Both the position numbers and the translations under genes were made by a program. Below the pieces are notes generated by a model. It was not told where the DNA came from. It was given only the letters and a program-made list of their open reading frames with translations, and did not search any database. DNA of 64,000 nucleotides. It comes from Hymenoscyphus infarciens (taxonomy: Eukaryota > Ascomycota > Leotiomycetes > Helotiales > Helotiaceae). The DNA is taken from NCBI GenBank assembly GCA_001414345.1, contig LLCB01000253.1, positions 49,284 through 113,283 on the forward strand, in the 5' to 3' direction. Of the stretch, positions 1 through 11,699 are shown one piece after another (position 1 is the stretch's first letter; each line of letters starts with the position of its first letter).

Positions 1-531
1 CGTAACTTTTATACTAAGTATAAGTTCTTCTAGTATACTTTTCTACGTATTTTCATAAAACGCTATACTAAGATCTATAGTAATCTACTTATCGACTTCT
101 ATCTATTATTCTATATTATCTAGTATCTGATTTAGTTATATTCTATAAGATATACTTACTTCTAGTAGATATATATAGAAGAATATTCTTTCTACTAGAG
201 AGTCTAGAGAGCTAGCTCTCTAATAAAAAGATATAAGTCTTATACTTTAAAAGTTAAGCGATATCTTAAGAATTATCTTAGTAAAAGTAAGATTATTTCT
301 ACTTTTTAGAGATATCGATTCTTTTTATTAGTTCTTCTATTAGTTTAACTAGTTAAGTATATATTTAGATATTTTATAAGTATTAGATACTTTTAAGTAA
401 CTATTTAAGTTATATCTAAAGTTTTAAGAGTATTATATATAGCTTCTAGTAGAGTAAATAAGAGAATAAGAGAGCGAATTACATAGTAGCACTCTTAGTA
501 GAGGTCTCTACTAGTGTTAGAATAGAATAAT
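1..531. other. Unassigned RIP-mutated DNA left of nest 1
   Basis: AT-rich, with CA and TG almost absent, and no recognisable reading frame. It ends at the ATAAC duplication (532-536) of the J insertion, so before that insertion it joined the Ty3/gypsy-like DNA that now starts at 30776. I could not match it convincingly to any other part of the window. Confidence 0.5.
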
Positions 532-552
532 ATAACTATAATAATACGAAAT

Positions 553-930
553 TATAATAGTATACTATTCTAAATTGTCGGTATTCGTAAAACTACTAAT
601 ACTTCTATAACTACCGATACTTCTATAACTTATAAGATAGAAAGTACTAAAGAGAGTAAAGATTAGATATTATATATTTTACTTTAAGGTCTTATATATT
701 TAGCTTTAAAGCCTTTATTATTTTAGTAGCTATATTAAGAAAGACTTAGTTATTATTTTTATTAGAACTTAGTAGTCTTTAACCTCTTATATATAAATGT
801 TTATACTTAATATAAAAGAAAGATAGTTATTATTTTCTTTTATATTAGTACCTAGTATCTATATACGTTATTCTACTATACGTACTTCTATATACCTCTA
901 CTATAGTTATATATATTTCGTACTATTATA
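553..930 (+). repeat. 5' LTR of Gypsy-1
   Basis: 378 bp, aligned without length change to 7873-8250. It is preceded by target duplication GAAAT and followed by a leader (taaaaataataactcttcttcg) that is also found after the 5' LTRs of J and of the element at 46326. Confidence 0.9.
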
Positions 931-1179
931 TAAAAATAATAACTCTTCTTCGCTAATAATAGCTTTAATAATATCTCTTTTAAGCTTATTATTACTCTTT
1001 ATTTAGAAGTTGATTTAGTCTTAATTTAGAATATTATAATAGTATTCTTATATAGCTAGGTAATTAGAGACTACCTAGATAGCTAGTAATACTAGAGTTT
1101 AGTATCTATATAGATAGCTAGTAAAAATCGTATTATAGATATATTAAGAGATTAGAATACGCTAAGTATTCCTAAGAGT

Positions 1180-2660
1180 CTTAATAACCCTAGATTTAGT
1201 AAATAAGTTAACTTATTATAGTTATCTAGAAGGCTTCTAAATCTAATCTTACTCTCTCTCTTCTAATTTAATATTTAATATATTAGAATCTAGAGTAACT
1301 CTAGGTCTCTTTTAAGCTCTACTTCTAAGTATAGAGCCTCTTTTTAAGGAATAAAGTTAAGCTTCTATAAAAAGGTCTCTAACTTATTATTATACTTCTA
1401 AGAATACTAAGAAGCCTAAGAATAATAAAGGTAAAAGCTTAGTACCTAGAAGCTAGAGAGATTAATAAGACTTCTTTAATATAGATAAGATATAAGGTAT
1501 AATCTAAGCTATAAAAGCTAAAGATTAAGAAAAAGAAGAGAGAATTTTAGAGTAAGATAACTAGATTACCTAATTATTAAACCTAGTATAGTAAATTAGT
1601 TAATAACTATTAAATAATAACTAAAGTCTAAGTTCTATCTAACTAATATAAACATCTTCTTCTATTCTTTTAAAATATTATTAAAAGCAAAACCTTACTC
1701 TTAATATTCCTTTCTTATAATAACCTACTTTATACTTATAATCTAAAAGTACTTTAAAAGCCTTTTAATCTATTAAAAGTAAGATTATAAAGAAAATTAA
1801 ACTTTTAAATAATAGTATTTTACTTATATATAAGTAATAGAGAATATTAATATATAATTAACTCTATATAAATACTAACTATTATTAGATACCTTTAACT
1901 TATAAAGCTCTTATTTAGAAGATAATAATAAAACTTGCCTAGAACTACTTAGAGCCTTAATATAAGTCTAATATAAGTAAAATAATATTTAAAAATTATA
2001 AAGAAATAAATAAACTTCTTAATACTTACTATCTACCTAGTTATAAGAAGAAGGATGCCTAGAACGCCTTTTAGTCTCTTTAGATAAAATAAAAGAGTTA
2101 TATAAAAGAAAGTTTTATAAAATTTAAAAGTTACTTTTTAAGTATAATAATACTTAAAAAGGTATTAGAGTAAGATAAATTCTACTATATATAAGAGAAG
2201 CTTATACCTTAGCTTAGAAACTACTTAGTTAATAGTAAGAGATACTAGAATACTAACTTTAATAAGATAGTAAGAGACCTTTTATTTATAAATAAGAAAT
2301 AGTACTAAAATACTAAGTTATATATAACTAGTATAATAAGTATAGAAAAACTAGTAGTAATAAGCTTATTATACTAAAAGCCTAATACTAACTAATCCTT
2401 ATCTAGTTTAGCTATAAAACCCTTACTACTCTTATATAGACTTTATTCTACTTCTTAAAAGACTTTTTAAACTTTTAAGTTCTCTTCTACTAATAAAAGA
2501 TTAAAGACTTTATCTATAAACTAATTCTTTACTAGTATAAAGTATTTTAATTATAAGAAACCTAAATATATTAAGCCTAACTATCTTAATCTACCTAGTA
2601 TTAATAAAATAGATAATTAACTTAAGAAAGAATAACTACTTAAAGAGTACTCTAACTCTA
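1180..2660 (+). pseudogene. Gypsy-1 gag relic with zinc knuckle
   Basis: Capsid/nucleocapsid reading frame of the Ty3/gypsy element, no longer translatable because of many TAA/TAG codons. At 2543-2584 one frame reads YFNYKKPKYIKPNY. With Tyr restored to Cys or His where RIP would have altered it, this has the spacing of a CCHC zinc knuckle (C-x2-C-x4-H-x4-C), which binds the RNA genome during packaging. The start of the frame cannot be fixed. It lies between the leader and pol, as expected for gag. The element-level assignment is secure; the exact limits are not. Confidence 0.6.
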
Positions 2661-2859
2661 ATCTAAGTTAAAAGGAAAATAAAGAAGCCTAGGTAAAAAT
2701 ACCTTCCTAGGCCTATATAAATATAATCTAGCTAGACTTAACCTTTTTAAACTTATAAGAGGAAAATAATTTTTTATAAATATTACTCTTAGTATATAAG
2801 AATATAGTATTAAAATATAAGCTTTAATAATATAAGAGTAAATAGGTACTTATTTCTAA

Positions 2860-5800
2860 ATTAACTTTTAACTTTATAATTATTAAAAGTAATAGGTTTA
2901 TAGATCTAGAAACTACCTTATTTAGTATTTATTTATAGATATAATAATAGTACTAAAAGCTATATAACTTAGTTTATATAACTATATTTAAATATAGATA
3001 AATATTATATCTATAACTACCTTTTTATTATTCTAGACCTTAGATAGTAAGACTTAATTATTAGTAATAAGTAGTTTAACTATTTTAAAGTTCTTCTTAA
3101 CTCTTTAAAGAACTAGATTACTTAGCTAGCTAACTACTCTCTAACTCTCTACTATAGTAAGGAAATTTTACTTTTACTTTTTAACTAGAACTAGAAACCT
3201 ATTTTAAATTACTAGTTAGATATAAATTAAAAGGAATATATAATTTATTAATAAGAAAGATATAAAAAGAGTAGACTTATAAATATAACTAAGTTATTAC
3301 TTTTATCTATAATAATACCTTTTAATAAAATTTTAATATCTAACTCTAGTTTAAAGCCTCTATAAACTACTAGTATAGCCTTAAAAGGCTAGACTTTATA
3401 CTCTTTTATTTATAAAATAAGTATAAATACTATATATTTTAATATAAAATAACTTAATTTAGAATTTTATATAATAAGTATTTATAAGCTAGATTAGATT
3501 ATTAATAAAAGCTTAGCCTCTTTTTAAGATAATAATAATATAAGAGCTCTAATATAGACTTAACTCTTAAAATATTACTTATCTTATAAAGATATATTTT
3601 TAAAAGTAGCTTTTAATAAGCTCTCTTCTTATTATAAATATAACTATAAGATTATTTTAAATAAGGTACTTCTTAACTCCTTTTTACTTCTATATTAATA
3701 GTTAATTATAAAGCTTAAAGTTATAAAGAAGTATCTTATAAAGAACCTAGATAAGAGGTTTATTATTAATAGTAATAGCTCTTTTACCTTTCTAGTACTT
3801 TTTATTAAAAAGGCTAATAGTAATAAGTTATAATTCTATATTAATTATAAGAAGCTAAATACTTTAACCTAAAACGATCTCTACCTAATCCCTTATATTA
3901 ATAAGCTCCTTTTTAAGATAAGAATAGCTAAAATCTTTACTAAATTAAATAATAGATAAGCTTTTTATTATATCTAAATAGACTCTAACTTAGAAGAGAT
4001 AACTATGTTTAAAACTAGGTATAATATATATAAATATAAGGTCTTCTCTTTTAGACTCTATAATAGCTCTACTATCTATTAACATTATATAAATAATATC
4101 TTAATTAACTATCTAAATAACTTCTATATTACTTACTTAGATAATATTTTAATTTATTTAGATACTATTAAAGAATATAAGGAATAGATTAAAAAGGTTC
4201 TAAATTAGCTTTAAGAAGTAGAACTTTAAGTAGATATTAAGAAAAGTAAATTTAATATTACTAGAGTTAAATACTTAGGATTTATCTTAACTATAAAAGG
4301 ACTTAAATTTAACTCTAAAAAAGTATAGCCTTTATAAAACTAAGTCTAACCTAATACTATAATAAATATAAAGTCTTATCTAAAGTTTATAAGATTCTAT
4401 AAATAATTTATTAAAAGTTATACTAAAATCACTAAACCTCTAACTATAATAATATACTCTATAAAGCTATTTCTATAAATACTTAAATATAAAGAAGCTT
4501 TTAAAGTACTAAGAACTAAGCTACTTATAATTTAAATCTTATACTACTTTAACTCTAATTATAATATAAAGCTAGAAATAGACTTCTTAAAAGGAGTAAT
4601 AGTAGGTATATTCTTATAATAATATAATAGCCTTTAGTACTTTATTAGGTTCTACTTACACGTCTTAGTTAGCTATGAATTAAACTAGGACATCTATAAT
4701 AAAGAGCTATCTACTATTATAAAAGCTTTTAAGAAATAGTATCTTAAACTTATATTATATTAGAAGCGTATTAATATATATTTAGATTATAGATTATTAG
4801 AATACTTTATAATAACTAAGCTACTAATAGTTAAGTAAGTCTAATAGATAGAGTTTTTATTAGACTTTAACTTTTAAATCTAATTTATATCTAAAAAAAA
4901 GTAATTAAAAAGTAGATATATTAACTTAATAAAAATAAGACTTAAAAACCTATAATTAAGCTAAAGTAGATAGCTATTTATATACTCTTTTAGTACTTAA
5001 TCGTTTAGACCTTTAAATTAATACTAAACTTACTTAGACCTTTTTATAAGAATAGTCTACCTCTCTTAATATAATTTAGTTAGACGTTATTCTAAGAATA
5101 AGTTTAAATATAATTTAAAAGTTAAAAGAAGATAACTTATACTTCTTTTAGAAAGAACGTTATAAACTTCTAAATAGATACTACCTCTTATTAGATAATT
5201 TACTACTTTTTAAGAATTAACTTTATATTTAAAAGAATACTAAACTCTATATAAAACTAATTTAAGAAGTCTATAACTAAGTATCTAGTACTTACTTAAG
5301 TATAAAAAAGATATTCTAGTTATTAGTATAATACTACTACTAAGCTAGAATATCTTTAGACTATAAGAGGTATATAGAGAATTATTAAGCTTATAAATAC
5401 TCTTATTCTTAATAAACTAAGTAATAAGGCTTTCTTTACTCTCTACTTATATCTAACTATCTTATATAATATTTATATATAGACTTTAAATTATTTTTAA
5501 AAAATAAACATAGATTTAATACTATATTAGTATTTATTAACTAACTTAGAAAGGATTTAGTATTAATACCTTATTATTTAACTATAGATACTAAAGAACT
5601 AGCTAAACTCTTTATTTAATAGATTTACTATTTTAGCTACTACTTTAAATCGATTATATCTAATTAAGAACCTTAATTTATATTATTATTTTAGACTAAA
5701 TTTTATTAAATAATTAGTATTAAGCTTAAGCTTAATACTACTTATTATAAATAGATAGATAAATAAATAGAGATAATAAACTAATATATTAATTAGAGAC

Positions 5801-6400
5801 TAAGGCCCTTTATAACCTACTATTAAGATAACTAGAGTAAATTAATCTCTTTAATAGATAGAGTATAAATAACACTTCTATACTTATCTATTAGTATAAC
5901 CTCTTATTAGCTTAAGTTTAGACTTAATCTAAAGACTTTATAAAACTAGAATATACTAAAGACTTTTATTCTCTAAGAATAACTTAACTATAATAAAGTA
6001 GTAAAAGTAGCCTAATATATATACTCTACTTAGAGAATAGCTAAAGATAATATAGATAAGGCTTAGAAAAAAATAGAAGATAGTATAAACTAGTACTAAA
6101 GAGCTATTAACTAAGATATTAGAGATAAAGTCTACTTATCTACTAAGAATCTTAAGATAAATCGTTTTAGCTAAAAGCTTACTAAATAGTAGATAGAACC
6201 TTTTAAAATACTAGAATATATAAGATACTCTTATAAGTTAAAACTTCTTAAAAGCTTATTAATTTATAATATTTTTACTCTTAATATACTTTTAAAGGAT
6301 CTAAACACCTCTTTACTAGAATAAGAGGCTCTAAAGCCTCTACTAGATATTATTAAAAGTATATAAGAAGAAGAGATATAAGAAATACTTAATAGTAGAC
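2860..6400 (+). pseudogene. Gypsy-1 pol relic (reverse transcriptase, RNase H, integrase)
   Basis: Polyprotein that would copy the RNA into DNA and integrate it. Seen in order: a reverse transcriptase palm around 3930-4160, including KIFTKLNNR (a RIP form of KIFTKLDIR) and YLDNILIY at 4134-4157 (catalytic YLDD with the second Asp changed to Asn); an RNase H start near 4565-4610 reading LEIDFLKGVIVGIF (family form LETDASDGVVGGVL); and an integrase core near 5500-5710 with FNTILVFI and a run corresponding to the SDRGPQF motif. Stops of TAA/TAG type and Asp-to-Asn changes make it inactive. The RT is close in sequence to that of element C, so both belong to the same broad Ty3/gypsy group. Confidence 0.75.
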
Positions 6401-6719
6401 TTTTTAAAAGATAGCTATAGTATTAAGTAAAATAGATTAGATATAATTTAAATCCTACTTAGTATTTTATAAATACTTTTTAAGGTTTACTATATTATCT
6501 AAGAGACTTTTATATTAAATATCTAGAAGAGCTAGGACTACCTTAATATCTCTCTAAATAGCTTAATATATAGAAATTAGAAAAGAATTAAGTAAAAGAG
6601 TTAATTTATAAAACTCTATTAATACTCTCTAATTCTAGTTACTCTTAATAAGAAACTTATAATAAAAACCTAATATAAAATACTAACTAGTAGGAATATT
6701 TAAAATTAATAAAGTAAAG

Positions 6720-7859
6720 AACTAAGACTAAGTTACTATTAAAACAGAGCCTACGCCTTCTCTCCTTTCTCTAACTTATTATTCTCCTTCTTACTCTTCT
6801 AAGTATAAAGAGCCTAAATCAGCTCTTCCTCTACTACCTCCTTCTTATAAGAACGCTTCTTACCTCGGCGACCTCTTATAATCAGCTTTAGAGAGGACGT
6901 CTATAAACTCTTTAAGTAAGCCTTAAAGAGGACCTAAACCTAGGTTTAAATAGAGGTCCTATCCTCTATAGTATAGTATAAGGACTATTAAATATTAGTA
7001 ACTAAAACCACTCTAATAAGTAAGACCTCTTCTCCTCTTTAAGCTTAAGCTTATTAAACTCCTTTCTTATAAACTATAGTAACTACCTAAGTTAGAATAG
7101 ATTTAGTATATAATTAGGATTAAACTTACTAGGATATATATAGTATTCTACTCTATATAGTATCTATACTTCTTTAACTTTAGCTTCTTAAAAGCGTATA
7201 TATAATCTCTATTCTAAGATTTTATCTAAAGATACTAAACGTAGTAGACTTAGTAGATAGCTAGAAGCGTACTAGGAGAATATAGGAGAGGTATTTTACT
7301 ATATTAGATTAGCCTTAAATTAGGCCTAATAAAGAAGAGAAAGACTTACTTCTATATATATATATAATATATATATATATTCTAGAATAAAAGTTAGTAT
7401 ATAAGAATATATCTAATTAGAAAGTATTCTTATTATATATATATTATTTTAGATAAAAAGAAAAGAAGAAGAGAAGTTAGAATTAAGGAAAAGTCGCCTA
7501 TTAATATACTACTTATAATAATAGTTATTACTTTATATTTATTATTTATTACTTAATAATTACTATTATAATATATAATTAATAAGAATATAACAACTTT
7601 ATAGTAGTATACTACTTTCTACCTAATAGCTAATAATTAGCCTCTGTTCTCTTTATATCTATTATTATATAGTATATAATAGTAAATAAAGAATAATTAT
7701 CTCTTAAAATAATAATACTACTAGTTATCGACTCTACTCTAACTACTAGATACTATAATAGTAGATAAGTTATATTCTTTATATTAAATACGTAAATAAT
7801 ACTCTAGTTGACCTAATACTATATTAATCGATAACTAAAGACTTAGAATAAGTCTTTTT
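6720..7859. other. Gypsy-1 region between pol and 3' LTR, partly low-RIP
   Basis: About 1.1 kb between the integrase and the polypurine tract. From about 6735 to 6960 the sequence keeps more C-rich runs and a few CA/TG pairs than its surroundings. One plus frame through this patch is Pro/Ser-rich and open apart from RIP-type stops; it may be the C-terminal tail of pol or a further small frame. No domain is recognised. Confidence 0.35.
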
Positions 7860-7872
7860 AAAGGAGAGAGAA

Positions 7873-8250
7873 TATAATAGTACGCTATTCTAAATTGTTA
7901 GTATTTATAAAACTACTAATACCTCTATAACTACTAATACTTCTACGACTAATAAGATAGAAGATATTAAAAGGAGTAAGAATTAGATATTATATATTTT
8001 ACTTTAAGGTCTTATATATTTAGCTTTAAAGCTCTTATTATTTTAGTAGCTATATTCGGAAAGACTTAGTTATTATTTTTATTAAGACTTAGTAGTCTCT
8101 GACCTCTTCTATATTAATATTTATACTTAGTATAGAAGAAGAATAGTTATTATTTTCTTCTATATTAGTGCCTAGTATCTATATACGTTATTCTACTATA
8201 CGTACTTCTATATGCCTCTACTATAGTTATATATATTTCGTGCTATTATA
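7873..8250 (+). repeat. 3' LTR of Gypsy-1
   Basis: 378 bp copy of 553-930, followed by target duplication GAAAT (8251-8255). It differs from the 5' LTR mainly by C/T and G/A changes, as expected when the two copies were mutated independently by RIP. Confidence 0.9.
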
Positions 8251-8255
8251 GAAAT

Positions 8256-8515
8256 ATATACTACTATTGAAGAGATATATAGAAATGTGTTTAGTAGAAT
8301 AATATATATAAATACTAGTTACTAATATAGAAGAAAAGACTAAATACGACCTTTTTTAACTATAGAAAAGTAGATAGCTATATATAAGAGATTTAGACTA
8401 TACTAAAGAGTCTAAAAGCTAAAGTATAAAATCTTTCTAAATTAGATAATATAAAATAATAACTACTAAAACCTTATATATAATCTCGGCTTATATAGAA
8501 TAGTAGACTATTATA
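8256..8515 (-). repeat. 3' LTR of element J (main part)
   Basis: Together with 537-552 this forms one LTR on the minus strand, split by Gypsy-1. Its minus-strand start TATAATAG at 8515 is preceded by a purine tract and a stretch matching the end of Gypsy-1, AGAATAAGTC followed by T and A/G runs, which marks it as the 3' LTR. Confidence 0.8.
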
Positions 8516-10061
8516 TCTCTCTCTTTTAAAAAAGACTTATTCTAAGTCTTAGTCTTATTAGAGTCGAATTAGGATACTAGCTATTATTATTTCAGTTAAA
8601 GACGTTAAGTAAGAGTTAGTTAGAGTTAAAATCGTAGACGATCTAATTCGTAGATACTTATAAAAGAGACTTTATTTCTAGTTATTCTAGTATTAAAAGT
8701 AATATCTATATTCGTATTTACTAAAAGAGTATAGATCTAAGCTATCTTATAAGTTAGTAAGTATTTAGAGTAAAATTAGAGACGAAAAGATCGAAGACAA
8801 TAGTAATAACTTAGCTATAGAGCTTATTTTAAGAGAGACTACTAATTTATATCTACTTTAAAAATTTAAATAAAAAACTTCTAGTCTAGCTAAAAGTAAA
8901 AAGAAAGTAAGAAAGTAAGACTTAATACTAGAGTTAATAGAGTTTTAGCTAGTTAAAAGAGTTATTATCGAATATTAATATATTATCTAAAGTCTAGAAT
9001 AAGAAAAGAAGTAGTTACTAGTATAATATTTATTAGTTCTATTCTAAACTAGAGTACTCTATAAAGACTTGTTTTTATCTTCTAATTCTACTTCGTTTAT
9101 ACTATAAGTAGAACTAATAGTTAAAGATCTATTATTAGATTATAAGAAGTTTAGTACTAGACGAGATAGAGAGGTATTTCTTTAAACTAAAGTATTAATT
9201 ATAAGTTACTTAGCGTTTTAGCGTCTCTTCTTATCAATAGCTAAAAGATTAGATACTATTTTAATAAAGTTATATTTCTAATATCTCTTTCTTATAATAG
9301 CTAAGTTTTAGAGCTATAGTATAATCTTCTCTTATATATAAAAAAATCTTTCTAATTCTTATATCTTTCTAATTATTCTTCTTTTTATAGCTAGTTAAAA
9401 AGTATATATTTAAGAGAGTAAGTATATCTTCTTAATCTTTAAAAGTAAGAACTAATTCTAACTTATATCTAAGCTCTAGGTAGTTTCTAGCTAGTCTAGT
9501 TATTATATCTTAAATAAAAGCTTTATAAGTTAAAGATAAACTATAGTAGTCGGTATTTATAAGAAGTCTATTATATACTAATATCTTCTATTATTAGTAT
9601 ATAAGTAAAATACTATTATCTAAAGGTTTAATCTTTTTAGTTATTTTACTTTTAGAAAGAGGTTAGAGAGTTTTTATAACACGTTTAGAACCGAGTTAAG
9701 AGATCTCTTATTTAGAGAAGATATTAGAGATAGTAGTGTTTTCTTAATAAAAGAGATAAAAATCTAAGCTTAGAAGTAGAGAAGAGTTTAAAGAAGAGTT
9801 AAATTAAGACAGGTTTAGAGAATAAGAAAGTTAAATTTAAATATTACTTATTATCTTTTCTTTTTAGCTATTTAATTCTTTATTTATTATTCTTCTCTTT
9901 CTAAATTAGCTATCTAATCTTTTATTCTTTATTCTTCTATTTCTAAAGCTTATATAACTATCTATATCTTATTTATATTTAAGAACTCTTACTAGTCTTC
10001 TTAATCTTTTATATTTCTTTAGAATCTTTTACTACTTTTAAGTATATAGATACGATTTAGA
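8516..10061 (-). other. Internal region of element J, 3' part
   Basis: Read on the minus strand this follows the internal region of the element at 46326-49459 from about 47840 to 49086, but in strongly RIP-mutated form. Both contain the GTATCTACGAA...CTACGATT...CTAACTAAC series shortly before the 3' LTR and a stretch with TATATAAGCTTTAGAA. No conserved reading frame is visible. The region is cut by copia A at the AAGAG duplication (10062-10066). Confidence 0.7.
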
Positions 10062-10066
10062 AAGAG

Positions 10067-10241
10067 TATAGCGATTATAGAAGCTATATCGAGAGTATAG
10101 GATAAGTAAAGTAAAGTTAAATAGATACTTAATTCCCTAGAACTATAGAGAAGAGTATAAGGCTTTAAATACTATACTTCTTACTTAAAAGATAGAGATT
10201 ATTAGATGATTCTTTATCTAATCTACCTTTATTCTAAAATA
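10067..10241 (-). repeat. LTR of copia A (3' LTR on the minus strand)
   Basis: 175 bp, TATAGCGATTATAGAAGC to a terminal TA. It has the same length as the two LTRs of copy B and as the right LTR of A once the solo LTR is removed. Confidence 0.88.
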
Positions 10242-10469
10242 TACCTCTTAAATAACCTTTTCTAATTAGAAAAGCGTTATTTACTATATATATAGATTTA
10301 ATAACCTAATCTCTTTCTTTTCTTTTTATAACTTCTTTAAAACTCTTCTACTATTACTAGACTACTATAGTATATACTATCTAATAAAAAACTATAGTAA
10401 GAAGCTTATATTTACCTTTTCTAAGCTCTTATACTAACTAAAATAGCCTCTTACCTAGATCTCTTATCT

Positions 10470-11670
10470 TCTAGATAGTAAGACTCTAATAAATACTAGG
10501 CCTATACTTAAGTATTATAAAGATAAAGATAATAAGAAAGGTGTTAAATATATAATTAATAGATTAGAATCTAAGCGTTATATACTTATAAGTTCTTTTA
10601 AGCTTATTAACTCTAATATCTTACTTTAGCTAACTATATAAGAGTATTAAATATTAAATCTCTTATATATTTCCTCTTTAAGTCTAGTTACGCTCTAAAG
10701 TAGTATACTTAGTAGATTTTATAATATTAATATCTCTAAGAATAAGCTAGAGAAGTTAGAAGTTATAAGCTCTAATAAATATTAAGCTTTTAAAGATAAT
10801 ACTAAACTTAAAAACCTTCTTAAGAAGCTTTTAGCTACTAATACTAGGCTCTTAAACGAACTTCTTAGTAATAATATTAAATACTTAACTATTAGTAGTA
10901 AGAGCTTACTTATTATACCTTTTATTAAGAAAGGTTATCTTAATATCTTAAATTTTTAAGAAGCTGTTTATAAAGACTATATTACTTCTATAGTTACTAG
11001 TAAATTAACTAGTTATTATTATTATATAGAGTTAGAAAAAGTAGTATATTATTTTAACTATACTATTAGCTACTTATATAAGGCTCTACTAAGTATCTAT
11101 CTCTCTTTTATAATTATCTTAACTAAAAATTATAAGAAATATTAGACTAATATTAGTAATAAAGTTTATATAAAGCTTTATTTAGTTACTCTTTTACTTC
11201 TTATTTTATTTCTTTAGCTAATTTTATAGATTTAGAAGTAAGAGAAGTTATAAAGTATAATCTATATAAGACTTAAATAGGGTTTTAGAGGCTCTTAGTT
11301 ATCCTTAGTTCTTAACTATACTTATTACTATAAGTAACTTAATAGCTTTTAAAGTCTTACTTCTAATAATAAACTAGATTATAATATTCCTAGGGTTTTA
11401 AAGTATAGTAACCGCGTTCTTAAGAGTACTCTTTTTATAGCTTCTACTTTAAATAGTACTCTACTTATAAGAGCTAATACTTATAGTTAAACTAAGAGTT
11501 AGAGCACTTCTTATAAGAGTTCTACTATTTATAATAAAGATAATACCTTCTTCTTTAAGTAGTAAAAGTCTATTTAAAAGCTTTTAAAAGTTCTTTTAAA
11601 GAGCTATTTTAAAAAATCTATTCTAAAGTCTATTCTAAGAAAGACTAATTTATATAAGTCTATTAAATAA
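10470..11670 (+). pseudogene. Antisense accessory frame of copia A, unknown function
   Basis: A plus-strand frame of about 400 codons, opposite to gag-pol. It is readable from end to end if TAA/TAG are taken as RIP forms of Gln/Trp codons; no domain is recognised. The product would be rich in Leu, Ile, Ser, Lys and Asn. It matches the frame at 35970-37497 in copy B residue by residue over most of its length. In the window I compared (B, about 36600-36800) this frame had one stop in 66 codons against five to twelve in the three reverse frames. The C-terminal Lys/Ser/Asn-rich tail seen in B is deleted here and the frame ends at TAA 11668-11670. Start codon not determined. Confidence 0.5.
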
Positions 11671-11699
11671 TAATATTATATATCTATTAGAAGACTTTT

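Larger units (their letters stand above)
553..8250 (+). mobile_element. Gypsy-1, full-length Ty3/gypsy LTR retrotransposon (RIP-inactivated)
   Basis: Two 378 bp direct repeats (553-930 and 7873-8250) start TATAATAG and end CTATTATA, as TGTAATAG...CTATTACA would after RIP. The 5 bp duplication GAAAT (548-552 and 8251-8255) is exact. A purine-rich tract (about 7860-7872) precedes the 3' LTR. The internal region reads gag, then reverse transcriptase, RNase H and integrase in Ty3/gypsy order on the plus strand, all with RIP-type stops. The element sits inside the 3' LTR of J, which belongs to the same LTR family but has the opposite orientation. Confidence 0.9.
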
